From Hyphomicrobiales bacterium (GTDB lineage: Bacteria; Pseudomonadota; Alphaproteobacteria; Rhizobiales; MH13), in the NCBI GenBank assembly GCA_017642935.1, contig JAEPOK010000001.1, positions 1,409,192 through 1,473,191 on the forward strand: 64,000 nucleotides of DNA, read 5' to 3'. Positions 27,426 through 36,104 of this stretch are shown here, one piece after another. Position numbers and translations under genes: made by a program. The notes beneath the pieces were generated by a model. That model worked only from the letters and a program-made list of their open reading frames with translations, had not been told where the DNA came from and did no database searches. Every line of letters begins with the position of its first letter. Position 1 is the first letter of the stretch.

Positions 27426-28112
27426 TTACGGCCCCATTCGGATGGGATTGGTCCTGCGCGCAAGGGCAGTAAGGATAGCGGCAGCGACGGGGTGCGGCGT
27501 CAGCTGGTCAAAGCGGACATCTGTACGGATGGTCTGGCCGGGCATTTCGAACCGCGCGGTGATCCTGTGTGGGCCACCATCCGACGTCGATACCAGAGTG
27601 ACTCGTGTCGCTTCAATCCCAGGACCGGTGATCGCCGCTGCTGTCGCGGCATTCAAAATGTCCGGATAGCGACGAACGGCGTCGGCGAGTTTTCCCCGGA
27701 AGATCAGGCCGGGTTCGTCTGCCAATTGTGGTGCCGATTGGCGGATGAAGAGCCGGGCAGGAACATCCGGCGGGCAGAGGGCCGGCCCTGCGATCCACGC
27801 GGTGAAGAGGCGCAGTTCATGGTCGTTGTCCCGCGCCATGCCCTCAAGCTTGGTACGCATGGCTGGATCAGCCAGCGCCACTGCTCCGGCCGTCCATAGA
27901 TCACCGTTCTGGAGAGCCTGTGCCCCATGCTCCCGCAACGCATTAGGACCGGCTGCATCGATAGTGAGTTGCGCTGGCGGCAGGTCGTCCGCATCGCGCC
28001 CGAGAACAGCGACCAGCCGATATTCAGGTAACGCCCGCAGCCCATCTGCGACTTCGCTGCCGATCCGGCCGCGCCCAATCAAGGTGACGGTGATGGGTGA
28101 ATTGGATGACAC
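27426..28112 (-). CDS. Aspartate-dehydrogenase-like oxidoreductase (NadX/DUF108)
   Basis: 228 residues, GTG start at 28112. The N-terminal Rossmann motif reads TVTLIGRGRIGSEVADGL, and the C-terminal part has VTLVSTSDGGPHRITARFEMPG and HPVAAAILTALAR, as in L-aspartate dehydrogenase. The family oxidises aspartate to iminoaspartate with NAD(P), or runs in reverse. It is shorter than the usual 260 residues. It lies 51 bases after the substrate-binding gene of a branched-chain-type transporter, with a stem-loop between, so it may be the last gene of that operon. Confidence 0.75.
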   Translation of the reverse strand: MSSNSPITVTLIGRGRIGSEVADGLRALPEYRLVAVLGRDADDLPPAQLTIDAAGPNALREHGAQALQNGDLWTAGAVALADPAMRTKLEGMARDNDHELRLFTAWIAGPALCPPDVPARLFIRQSAPQLADEPGLIFRGKLADAVRRYPDILNAATAAAITGPGIEATRVTLVSTSDGGPHRITARFEMPGQTIRTDVRFDQLTPHPVAAAILTALARRTNPIRMGP

Positions 28113-28124
28113 AGCTTGTATGGT

Positions 28125-28154
28125 GTTCCCGGCCCCATAGAGGAGGCCGGGAAC
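28125..28154 (-). terminator. Stem-loop between liv-type SBP gene and nadX-like gene
   Basis: A perfect 10-bp stem (GTTCCCGGCC, 28125-28134, with GGCCGGGAAC, 28145-28154) and 10-base loop, nine bases after the SBP stop on the minus strand. No T run, so it may stabilise the SBP mRNA or end transcription only partly. Confidence 0.6.
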
Positions 28155-28163
28155 GGTTTGTCG

Positions 28164-29423
28164 TTAGTTCATCGACGCCATGAACGATGCGACTTCTTCC
28201 AGCGTGATGTAGTCCTGCTCGGTCGGGCCGGCTTCGGCAAAGACCCAGGACACGGCCGGAGCCGACACATTGCCGTTGGCATCAAATGTGACCGCGCCGG
28301 TCGCGCCTTGGTAGGACACGGTTCCACCTTCGGAGAGTACTTCCATCGCCCGTGCAAACCCTTCCACGGTGGCAGGGATCACCTCGCCATCAGGGTCAGT
28401 CACGCTTGCGACCTTGGCCGCAATCTGCTCACCGGTCGCGTCCTGACCGGCAGCATGATAGGCGAGCAATGCAATAGCTGCTGCATCAAAGCTGTTGGCC
28501 AATCCTGGACCGCTCGGCGCGCCACCGAAATTGGCGGTGTAGGCCTCGACGAACGCATCGGCGCTCGGCACGCGCGGGCTTGAGGTGTCCGTGCCAATGA
28601 ACTCGCCCAGATTGTCGAGCCCGACGGCGCTGCGGAAATCGTCGGATTTCAGCGAGTTAGCGCCGATCATCACATTTGTACCACCGAGACCGATCCACTC
28701 GCGAACAAAGGAGATGCCTTCAGTTGGATAGAGCGCCAGGTAGAGGGCTTCTGGTTGGTCGCGCAGGGCTTGGGTCGCCTCGGCCCGGTAACTCGGCTGC
28801 GCATCGTTGATGGCAATCGAGGCATGGACCGTGATGCCCACCGCCTCGAAAGCCTCAGCGGCGATGCGGCCGATATCCTGGCCCCAATCATCGTTCTTGA
28901 ACACGACTGTGATGTCTTCAATCCCGGCTTCTTGTGCCAGCATTGCTGCCACGGCTGCCTGAACATCGGCTGTGGCAAAGGTACGGAACCACAAGCCTCG
29001 GGCCTCGCCAGAAGCGGCGATTTCCGTCAGCCGCGTCGAGGACGAACAGCACGACATCTGCATCACGCCGGCCGGTGCGGTGACGGACGTCAGGATTGGA
29101 ATCGAAATGCCGGACGACACCGTGCCGATCAGCAGTTGCACCTGGTCCAAGTCGACCAATGCGCGGGCCGCATCGACGCCCACGCGGCTGTCATTTTGAT
29201 CGTCGCGCAGGATCATGTTGACCGTGCAACCATCGACACCACCAGCCTCATTGATCATGTCGCCGACCCAAAGGGCGGTTTCGGCAATGGGGCGACCCCA
29301 GTCGACCGAGGTTGGGTAAAGGGTGCCGACATCGATGGTGCAATCTTGCGCCTGGGCCGGGGCGGCCTGCAGACCGAGGGCAAGCGCTGCGGCGCCTACG
29401 AGCCCGAGTATCGTTCGTTTCAT
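28164..29423 (-). CDS. Branched-chain-amino-acid-type ABC transporter, substrate-binding protein
   Basis: Periplasmic receptor of a HAAT-type importer. 419 residues with signal peptide (MKRTILGLVGAAALALGLQAAPAQA) and the Peripla_BP_6 fold: IDVGTLYPTSVDWG, DDQNDSRVGVDAARALVD, the ligand loop near QLLIGTVSSGISIPI, and DAAAIALLAYHAAG. A Cys-Cys pair (QMSCCSSST) in the ligand-loop region is unusual. HAAT receptors bind many substrates besides Leu/Ile/Val, including amides, urea and aromatic acids, so the ligand is open. It is the distal gene of the transporter operon, two bases after the permease. Confidence 0.9.
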   Translation of the reverse strand: MKRTILGLVGAAALALGLQAAPAQAQDCTIDVGTLYPTSVDWGRPIAETALWVGDMINEAGGVDGCTVNMILRDDQNDSRVGVDAARALVDLDQVQLLIGTVSSGISIPILTSVTAPAGVMQMSCCSSSTRLTEIAASGEARGLWFRTFATADVQAAVAAMLAQEAGIEDITVVFKNDDWGQDIGRIAAEAFEAVGITVHASIAINDAQPSYRAEATQALRDQPEALYLALYPTEGISFVREWIGLGGTNVMIGANSLKSDDFRSAVGLDNLGEFIGTDTSSPRVPSADAFVEAYTANFGGAPSGPGLANSFDAAAIALLAYHAAGQDATGEQIAAKVASVTDPDGEVIPATVEGFARAMEVLSEGGTVSYQGATGAVTFDANGNVSAPAVSWVFAEAGPTEQDYITLEEVASFMASMN

Positions 29424-29425
29424 GA

Positions 29426-30409
29426 TCAACCTGTCTCCTGCTTGGTTTTGAGTGCGGCCTTGCTGGCCGTCGTGGTTAGAGTTTCGGATATGCGCTCCGG
29501 CAACAGTCCTTGGGGCCGCCAAAGAAGCATGGTCACGATCAAAGTGCCAATGAGAATGTACTGGATGGACCCTGCGTCAAGCTGCAACGAGTCCGGCATG
29601 AGGCGGGTCAAGAAAAATCCGCTAACGGTCCAGACCGCCCAGATTAGGCCAGCGCCGAGCACCGCACCGCGATTGTTGCCCGCGCCGCCGACGATCAGCA
29701 TCGCCCAGACCTGGAAGGTCAGCACTGGCAACAAATCCTGTGGGCTGATGAACGCGGTGTAGGAAACATAGAGCCCGCCGCCCGCGCCCATGATAGCCGA
29801 ACCGATCACCAGCGACCAAAGCCGCAGCCGCGCCGGGTTCTTGCCAAGGGCCCTTGCCGCGACTTCATCCTCGCGGATCGCGCGCAGGGCGCGACCGAAG
29901 GGCGAGCGGACCAGCCTCTCGATGCCCCACCACACCAGGCCGAGGACGATCAGAACGACCAGTAGGAAGACGAGGCCATAAAGAAAGGTATCCTGGATTA
30001 GATCTTCGAATGGTCTTGGAAATCCGCGCATCCCACGCGCGCCGCCAGTCAGCCATTGCGCGTTGCGCGCGACCGACTCCAGCGCAACGGCGACCCCGAA
30101 TGTCGATATGGCCAGGTAATCGTGCTTGAGCCGCAGCGTGAGCAATCCGACCACCCAAGCCAGCGCCGCCGCCAGCAGAATGCCGCCCAGAAGCGCCACC
30201 AGATAAGGCAGCTCAAAGCCACCGAACTGACCAGGTTCCGGGCTGCTGCCCAGGATCATGGTGCCGTAGGCGCCTGCGCCGAAGAACGCGACCACGCCGC
30301 CGTTGAACAGTCCGGTGTAGCCCCATTGCAGGTTCAAGCCGAGGGTGACGATTGCCATGATCCCGGCCATGGTCAGGAAGAACGCGAGGTAAGAGACCAG
30401 ACCGATCAT
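29426..30409 (-). CDS. Branched-chain-type ABC transporter permease (LivM)
   Basis: 327 residues with eight to ten helices, beginning MIGLVSYLAFFLTMAGIMAI. Family features include LNLQWGYTGLFNGGVVAFFGAGAY and the cytoplasmic loop VRSPFGRALRAIREDEVAARALG that contacts the ATPase. The frame stays open upstream to 30697, but ATG 30409 gives the family N-terminus and an ATGA overlap with the LivH-type gene. Confidence 0.92.
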   Translation of the reverse strand: MIGLVSYLAFFLTMAGIMAIVTLGLNLQWGYTGLFNGGVVAFFGAGAYGTMILGSSPEPGQFGGFELPYLVALLGGILLAAALAWVVGLLTLRLKHDYLAISTFGVAVALESVARNAQWLTGGARGMRGFPRPFEDLIQDTFLYGLVFLLVVLIVLGLVWWGIERLVRSPFGRALRAIREDEVAARALGKNPARLRLWSLVIGSAIMGAGGGLYVSYTAFISPQDLLPVLTFQVWAMLIVGGAGNNRGAVLGAGLIWAVWTVSGFFLTRLMPDSLQLDAGSIQYILIGTLIVTMLLWRPQGLLPERISETLTTTASKAALKTKQETG

Positions 30410-31320
30410 CGGTTGTCCTCCCCAAACAGTCCTTGCGGGCGCAGGATCAGCACTGCCAGAATGATCAAGAACGGCATGGCCGGGGCATAGCCAGCTGGCA
30501 GCAGCATCAGCGCCAAACCTGATGCAATCCCGACGATGAAACCGCCGAGCACGGCGCCATAGACGCTCCCGATGCCGCCGACGATGGTCGCGGCAAAGAC
30601 CGGTAAGAGGAAGACGTGGCCAATCATTGGGTTGAGCTGATTGGTTAGGGCGTACAGTGTCCCTGCCGCCGCCGAAAGGCTGCCGGCGATGATCCAAACC
30701 GCCGCGATCACCGTTGAGAGCCGGACGCCAGCAACCTGCGCCAAGGTCGGGTTTTCGGCGACGGCCCGGATCGCAAAACCAAATGTCGTGCGCGTCAGAA
30801 TAAGGTGGAGCGCAAACATCAGAACGAGCGCCAGCGCGAGAACAAAAACCTGGTCGGGCTTGATCAGGATCAGCGGATCGAAGCTCAGAACATGCGCGCG
30901 CGCGATCTCCTGGGAATAGAGCTGCGCGTGGTGGCCGAAGATCAGGATGATGACATTGCGGATCACCAGGGCGACGCCGAAACTGGCAAAGACCATGGAG
31001 AGTGGGTCAGCATTCTGGCGGATGCGCCGGAACACAAGCCGGTCGATGATCAAGGCCGAAAGGCCAGTGAGCACCATGGCGATCACCATGGCTAGCGCCA
31101 ACGCGCCAGAGAGAGTTAGCGGCGCGAACGCATTGTCCAGCACCGGCACCAGCGTTGAAAACAGCGTGTCGAACACCAATGCAGAGTAGGCGCCGATGGC
31201 CAGCAACTCCGAATAGGAAAAATTGGCAAAGCGCAGCATGTGCATGATCAGGGTCAACCCGATCGCACCTAAGGATATGATTGCGCCGGTCAGCACGCCG
31301 TCGAGGAGGCTTTGGATCAT
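30406..31320 (-). CDS. Branched-chain-type ABC transporter permease (LivH)
   Basis: 304 residues with about eight helices. The start MIQSLLDGVLTGAIISLGAIG and the segment MLRFANFSYSELLAIGAYSA are typical of LivH, as is the ATPase-contact loop TTFGFAIRAVAENPTLAQVAGV. The start codon overlaps the stop of the LivF-type gene by one base, and the 3' end overlaps the LivM-type gene by four. Confidence 0.92.
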   Translation of the reverse strand: MIQSLLDGVLTGAIISLGAIGLTLIMHMLRFANFSYSELLAIGAYSALVFDTLFSTLVPVLDNAFAPLTLSGALALAMVIAMVLTGLSALIIDRLVFRRIRQNADPLSMVFASFGVALVIRNVIILIFGHHAQLYSQEIARAHVLSFDPLILIKPDQVFVLALALVLMFALHLILTRTTFGFAIRAVAENPTLAQVAGVRLSTVIAAVWIIAGSLSAAAGTLYALTNQLNPMIGHVFLLPVFAATIVGGIGSVYGAVLGGFIVGIASGLALMLLPAGYAPAMPFLIILAVLILRPQGLFGEDNR

Positions 31321-32039
31321 CAGGCGCTCATCCGTTTGCCGCCGAGATAAATCTCTCCGACCACCGGATCGGAGGCGATGCCCGCCGCTGGCCCGTCGAT
31401 CTGGTTCTTCCCCTCGGCCAGGATGTAGCAATGGTCGGCGACGCGCAGCGCCTGCTTCACGTTTTGCTCGACCAGCAGCACCGTGACGCCCTGGTTGGTC
31501 AGATCGCGCACCAGGTCCAGAACCTCGGTGGCAATCTTGGGCGATAAACCGGCGGAAGGTTCGTCGAGCAGCATCATAGTTGGCCGGTTGACAAGCGCCA
31601 TGGCGATAGCCAACATCTGCCGCTGGCCGCCCGACAAGGCCCCCGCTGGTTCAGATTGTTTTACTTTGAGCGCCGGGAACAGATCAAAAAGCTCGCCCAT
31701 GCGACTGGCGCGATCCTTCGCTCGGCGTAGCACCAGCGCCAAATTCTCGCGAATGGAAAGATGGCGGAAGATGTTGTCGGTCTGCGGCACATAGGCCAGC
31801 CCGTGGACACCCATCAGGTCGGGGCGCAGGCCAGTAATGTCCGTGTCACCCAAAAAAACCCGCCCGCCGCTCACCGGAACCAAACCTGCAACCGCCTTGA
31901 TGAGCGTCGATTTGCCTGCGCCATTGGGGCCGATAATGGTGGTGAGCTTTCCCTGTTCGGCCACCAGGTCTATGCCGAACAGAATGGGCAGATCGCGCAC
32001 GTAACCGGCCTCAAGGGCTTCAACACGAAGAGTGGTCAC
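31320..32039 (-). CDS. Branched-chain-type ABC transporter ATPase (LivF)
   Basis: 239 residues. Walker A GPNGAGKST, signature LSGGQRQMLAIAMAL and Walker B MMLLDEPSAGLSP, with the H-loop replaced as usual in LivF (VLLVEQNVKQAL). The GTG start at 32039 overlaps the LivG-type stop (GTGA). Confidence 0.92.
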   Translation of the reverse strand: MTTLRVEALEAGYVRDLPILFGIDLVAEQGKLTTIIGPNGAGKSTLIKAVAGLVPVSGGRVFLGDTDITGLRPDLMGVHGLAYVPQTDNIFRHLSIRENLALVLRRAKDRASRMGELFDLFPALKVKQSEPAGALSGGQRQMLAIAMALVNRPTMMLLDEPSAGLSPKIATEVLDLVRDLTNQGVTVLLVEQNVKQALRVADHCYILAEGKNQIDGPAAGIASDPVVGEIYLGGKRMSA

Positions 32040-32803
32040 GCAGGTGCCCCCAGATAGGCGTCGAGCAACTCTGCGTTCACTTGCGCTTCGGCTGCCGTCC
32101 CTTGGAAGATCACCTTGCCCTCGGCCAGCGCGATCACCGGATCGCAATGGCGCATGACGAAATCCATATCGTGCTCAATCACGACGAAGGTCATGCCCCT
32201 TCGATTGAGATCTTCGATGCGGTCAATCAGGATGTTGGTAAGGGTTGGATTGACCCCAGCAGCTGGCTCATCCAGCAGGATCACTTCCGGATCGCCCATC
32301 AGGGTGCGGCCAAGCTCCAAGAGCTTCATCTGGCCGCCGGAAATCTTTCCAGCGGGGTGGTCGGCGAGGTGGGACAGCGTGACGAAATCGAGGATTTCGT
32401 GAGCCTTGTCGCGAAGAGCCTGCTCCTGCACAGCGACATGGGCGCGGCGGAACAAAGTCCCGGGCACGGTTTCGCCAAGCTGGGCCGGCGGCGCCAGCAG
32501 CAGATTGTCCAGAACGCTCATCCGCCTGAACGGGCGCGGGATCTGGAACGTGCGCGCAAGACCCAAGGCAAACAGCGCGTCCGACGGCCTGCCCGTCACA
32601 TCCTGACCGTTGAGCCTGACTGAACCGCTGCTTGGCTTCAGGCTACCAGCGACCATGTTAAACAGGGTCGTTTTGCCAGCACCATTGGGGCCAATCAAAC
32701 CAGTGACGCTTCCGCGGCGGATGTCCAGCGAGACGTCATCAACCGCGCGAAATGGTCCGAAATCGCGGGTCAAACCTTGCAGAGACAGCACGGCGTCACT
32801 CAC
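32036..32803 (-). CDS. Branched-chain-type ABC transporter ATPase (LivG)
   Basis: 255 residues. Walker A GPNGAGKTT, the LivG-type ARTFQIPRPF Q-loop, signature ISGGQMKLLELGRTL, Walker B VILLDEPAAGVNP and the H-loop VIEHDMDFVM. GTG start at 32803, overlapping the stop of the aldo/keto reductase gene by four bases. Confidence 0.92.
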   Translation of the reverse strand: MSDAVLSLQGLTRDFGPFRAVDDVSLDIRRGSVTGLIGPNGAGKTTLFNMVAGSLKPSSGSVRLNGQDVTGRPSDALFALGLARTFQIPRPFRRMSVLDNLLLAPPAQLGETVPGTLFRRAHVAVQEQALRDKAHEILDFVTLSHLADHPAGKISGGQMKLLELGRTLMGDPEVILLDEPAAGVNPTLTNILIDRIEDLNRRGMTFVVIEHDMDFVMRHCDPVIALAEGKVIFQGTAAEAQVNAELLDAYLGAPA

Positions 32804-33873
32804 GCGCCATGAACCTTCTCGGTCGGATTGGTGTTCAGATTGTACTTCATGATCCGGCCATGGCGACTGGTCCGGTCGCCCTCCAAGCCGTAGACCGGAC
32901 CGCCTGGGCCATTCGACTGGGCCAAAAGTGCGTCGATATGTTGCCTGTCCTCATTATCCAGCCCGAGGTCGAAGACTTCCAGCGTCTTGGGCAGGTGCCG
33001 GGCATAGCGCGCGCCGACGATCGCGGCGGCGACTTGTGGCTGGTCGAGAACCCAGCGTGTCGCGACCGTAGACAGGGAAACGCCGTGCTTGTCGCCGATC
33101 GCTTTCAATGCGGCAAGCAACTCTTGGAACAGATCCCAGGAGCCGAACTCATCGATGATCAATCGGTACTTCACAAGGCTACGGTTCTCAAAAGCAAACT
33201 CCGGATCGGGCTTACCGAACCAGGCCTCGGTCAAGAAACCACCGGCCAAGGTGCCATAGGCGAGAATTTGCACCTCGCGCCTGGCACCCCACGTGCTGAA
33301 GGCGCCAGCAGGTCGGCGATCGAGCAGAGAATACTGAACCTGCGCCGACACCACGTCAAAGCCGGCGTCACAGAACCGATCCATGACCGGGGTGTCCCAA
33401 TTTGTGGTGCCCAGGTTGGCAATCTTGCCCTTCTGTTGGCAGCTCTTCAGCACGTCGAGCGCCTCGACCGCATTTCCAACACGCATGTCCCACCAGAAGA
33501 ACTGCACAAGCGGAATGCGCTCGATCTGCAAGCGCTGCAAAGACCGGTCAACAATCGCTTCAACTTCATCGGGGCGGATGTCAGCCAGACGGCCAAGATC
33601 AGGCACCAGCTTGGTGTGCACCATGACTTGATCAGCGACTTGCGACCCGCGGCGATGGCGCACATCGGCGATAAATGTGCCGATCATTTCCTCAACGCCG
33701 GTGTAGATATCGGCGCAGTCGAAGGTCGTTATGCCGGCGTCGAGAAATGCCTCCATGTCGGCGATGGCCTGATCGGGCCGGACTTCGCCATGGTCGCCGG
33801 CCAGTTGCCAGCCGCCTTTGATCACACGTGAGATTTGATGACCGGGTCGCAACAGAGCAGTTTCGGTGGTCAT
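32800..33873 (-). CDS. Aldo/keto reductase with Phe in place of the catalytic His
   Basis: TIM-barrel NAD(P)-dependent oxidoreductase, 357 residues. Asp52 and Tyr57 (TFDCADIYTG) and Lys88 (VHTKLVP) of the catalytic tetrad are present. The His position reads QFFWW (Phe126), whereas the related protein encoded at 34507-35964 reads QFHWW. The two share many motifs (TTNWD/VTNFD, LLDRRPAG/LIDRRAAG, AYGTLAGGFL/AYGTLNGGFL, STVATRWVL/SNVATRWVL), so they are paralogues. Loss of the His suggests altered chemistry or substrate. It overlaps its neighbours by four bases on both sides. Confidence 0.88.
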   Translation of the reverse strand: MTTETALLRPGHQISRVIKGGWQLAGDHGEVRPDQAIADMEAFLDAGITTFDCADIYTGVEEMIGTFIADVRHRRGSQVADQVMVHTKLVPDLGRLADIRPDEVEAIVDRSLQRLQIERIPLVQFFWWDMRVGNAVEALDVLKSCQQKGKIANLGTTNWDTPVMDRFCDAGFDVVSAQVQYSLLDRRPAGAFSTWGARREVQILAYGTLAGGFLTEAWFGKPDPEFAFENRSLVKYRLIIDEFGSWDLFQELLAALKAIGDKHGVSLSTVATRWVLDQPQVAAAIVGARYARHLPKTLEVFDLGLDNEDRQHIDALLAQSNGPGGPVYGLEGDRTSRHGRIMKYNLNTNPTEKVHGA

Positions 33874-34244
33874 GCGTCGCGATCCTGCCAATAGGGCGTG
33901 CTGCGTTGATCGGGCAGACCGGTGGTCTCAGCGTGGCTGAACCATCGTTTGCCCTCGCGGATCACACGAAAGCGCCCGCCGCAATGAGGGTCGGGACAGG
34001 CAATCTCCGCGTCGGTGCTCATCCAATCATCATCATCGGTGATGCGTTGTTTGGCGGGCAGCAATGGCAGCAGGGCCGCCAGCGCATACATGGAAACCTT
34101 GTGCGGCTGATCAAAAACCAGGTTTTCGCCGATCACCTGGAACGACTCGCCTTCGATATGGCGGCACACCGGCGTACGACCATCGAGAACGGTATCGACG
34201 CGAAGGTCATAGAGCCAATAGCCCCGTTGCCCATCCTTCTCCAT
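33870..34244 (-). CDS. TIGR04076-like small protein
   Basis: 124 residues, cytoplasmic. Conserved-looking parts: LYDLRVDTVLDG, VCRHIEGESFQVIGENL, SMYALAALLPLLPAKQR and DDDWMSTDAEIACPDPHCGGRF, with four Cys residues that could bind metal. From memory this matches the uncharacterised family TIGR04076, which often sits beside aldo/keto reductases; I could not check. First gene of the operon that goes on to the reductase and the ABC transporter, with a four-base overlap. Confidence 0.7.
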   Translation of the reverse strand: MEKDGQRGYWLYDLRVDTVLDGRTPVCRHIEGESFQVIGENLVFDQPHKVSMYALAALLPLLPAKQRITDDDDWMSTDAEIACPDPHCGGRFRVIREGKRWFSHAETTGLPDQRSTPYWQDRDA

Positions 34245-34506
34245 GCGTCAACCTTCTCGCGGACCGCGTTCAATCTGCTGTACGGCCGCTCAGTGTTGCC
34301 GTCCATTTTACGTTATGGGATAGCTAGTCACAAAGAAGAGGTGACCGTGTCAAGCGAACCCCCATCTGCGCCAACGGTCGCCTGTCTGACTTCAGAAACA
34401 CGGCGCGCAAACGCCTATCCCGTCCGGCGACCAAAGGCTGTCTGTAACGCCTGACGGTCAACCCCTACGCCCCTGCCCATCGCTCCTGCTCTCGGATTGC
34501 CCTCGC
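34245..34506. promoter_or_regulatory. Divergent promoter region
   Basis: 262 bases between the divergent TIGR04076-like/transporter operon and the reductase-RidA gene. It should hold both promoters. I saw no strong palindrome or clear -35/-10 pair. Confidence 0.4.
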
Positions 34507-35964
34507 ATGACCAACACGCCTGAACGCCTGAAACTCTCGGACAAACTCGACATCTCCCGGGCTCTGACTGGCCTATGGCAAGTGGCCGATATCGAAAAAG
34601 ATGGAACAGTGATCGACCCGGAAACCGCGGCCGATTGGCTGTCAGCCTATGCCGACCATGGGTTCGACACGTTCGACATGGCCGACCATTACGGCAGCGC
34701 GGAGATCATCACCGGACGGCTACTCGCCCGCGGCCGAACCCCGCGTCCCTTGGCTTTCACCAAATGGTGCCCTGCCCCCGGCCCAATGACGCCGGAGATC
34801 GTGCGCGCCGGTGTCGAAGAGCGGTTGCAACGCTTGGGAGTCGACCAGGTTGATCTGTTGCAGTTCCACTGGTGGAGCTTTGAACATCCGCAGTGGCTGG
34901 ACGCGTTGCACGAACTGGCGCGCCTGCGCGAAGAAGGGCTCATCGCCGAACTGGGTGTCACGAATTTCGACGCGGCGCATTTCAACCTGGCCCTCTCCGA
35001 TGGTGTGCCCCTACTGACCAACCAGGTGAGCTTCTCCCTCATTGATCGACGGGCAGCCGGTGATCTAGCGGCCGTGTGCGAGCGGCACGGTGCCTGGTTG
35101 CTCGCCTATGGCACCCTTAACGGTGGCTTCCTATCGCAGAAATGGCTTGGCCAGCCAGAACCGCAAGATATCGCCGATTGGTCGAAGATGAAGTATCACC
35201 GCTTCCTTCGCACGGCTGGCGGATGGGAGGCGTTTCAATCGGTTCTGCAGGCAGCCGCTAACATCGCGGAGAAGCACAGGGTTTCACTCTCCAATGTCGC
35301 CACCCGCTGGGTCTTGGAGCAGCATCGCGTGGCCGGCGTAGTTATTGGTGCCCGCCTTGGTGAAGCGGTCCATACTGAGGACAATTTGCGCCTTTTTGCC
35401 TTTCAGCTGGATGATGAGGATCGCGCGACGCTTGACGCCGCCTTTGACGAGACCACGCCTATCCCTGGCGATTGTGGTGATGAGTACCGCAAGCCGCCGT
35501 TCCTCACTGCGTCAGGCGACCTCTCTCACCATCTTGATGCGCTGCCATCGCCCTTTGAGCCGCAACCGGCCGTTGGTGAGGGCACGCGCGTGCTCACTGG
35601 CTCTTACTGGGAAGATGTGGCGGGCTATTGCCGTGCGCAACGGATCGGCGATCGAGTCCTGGTGTCCGGCACGACGGCTGTCGCCGGTGTTGATCGCGCC
35701 GTCGCGCCGCAGGATGCTGGCGCCCAAACAACCTACATCCTTGATCGGATCATCGCGGCCGTCACGTCATTGGGCGGACGTGTTGAGGACATCGCGCGCA
35801 CGCGCATCTACATCACCGATGAAGCCGATGTTGAGGCCATCGCCCGCGCCCATGGCCGGGTCTTTGGTGACATCAAACCCGCCAACACGCTTTATCGCGT
35901 TGCCGGACTGATCGGCGATCACCGGGTTGAGATCGACGCGGAAGCGATCATCGAGCGGGGCTGA
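34507..35964 (+). CDS. Aldo/keto reductase fused to a RidA/YjgF domain
   Basis: 485 residues in one uninterrupted frame. Residues about 12-335 are an aldo/keto reductase with all four catalytic residues: Asp57, Tyr62 (FDMADHYG), Lys86 (FTKW) and His121 (QFHWW). After a linker (about 335-365) comes a RidA-like domain (about 370-485: ISGTT-like VLVSGTTAVAG, ILDRIIAAVTSLGGRVEDIARTRIY, VEIDAEAI). Classical RidA uses an Arg to deaminate enamines or imines. Here the aligned segment reads KPANTLYRVAGL, with Asn where Arg is expected. The gene is divergent from a paralogous single-domain reductase. Confidence 0.88.
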   Translation: MTNTPERLKLSDKLDISRALTGLWQVADIEKDGTVIDPETAADWLSAYADHGFDTFDMADHYGSAEIITGRLLARGRTPRPLAFTKWCPAPGPMTPEIVRAGVEERLQRLGVDQVDLLQFHWWSFEHPQWLDALHELARLREEGLIAELGVTNFDAAHFNLALSDGVPLLTNQVSFSLIDRRAAGDLAAVCERHGAWLLAYGTLNGGFLSQKWLGQPEPQDIADWSKMKYHRFLRTAGGWEAFQSVLQAAANIAEKHRVSLSNVATRWVLEQHRVAGVVIGARLGEAVHTEDNLRLFAFQLDDEDRATLDAAFDETTPIPGDCGDEYRKPPFLTASGDLSHHLDALPSPFEPQPAVGEGTRVLTGSYWEDVAGYCRAQRIGDRVLVSGTTAVAGVDRAVAPQDAGAQTTYILDRIIAAVTSLGGRVEDIARTRIYITDEADVEAIARAHGRVFGDIKPANTLYRVAGLIGDHRVEIDAEAIIERG

Positions 35965-36104
35965 AGGCGGCAGAAAACACCGCGTCAGTGAGTTTTTAGG
36001 CTGGGCACGTTGTGGCAGTGGTGCAATCGAAAAGTCTTGCCCTGCGGCCACACCAACGCAATAGGAGGCAAAGCCTTCCGTGACGTGTTTGAGAGATCGT
36101 CATC

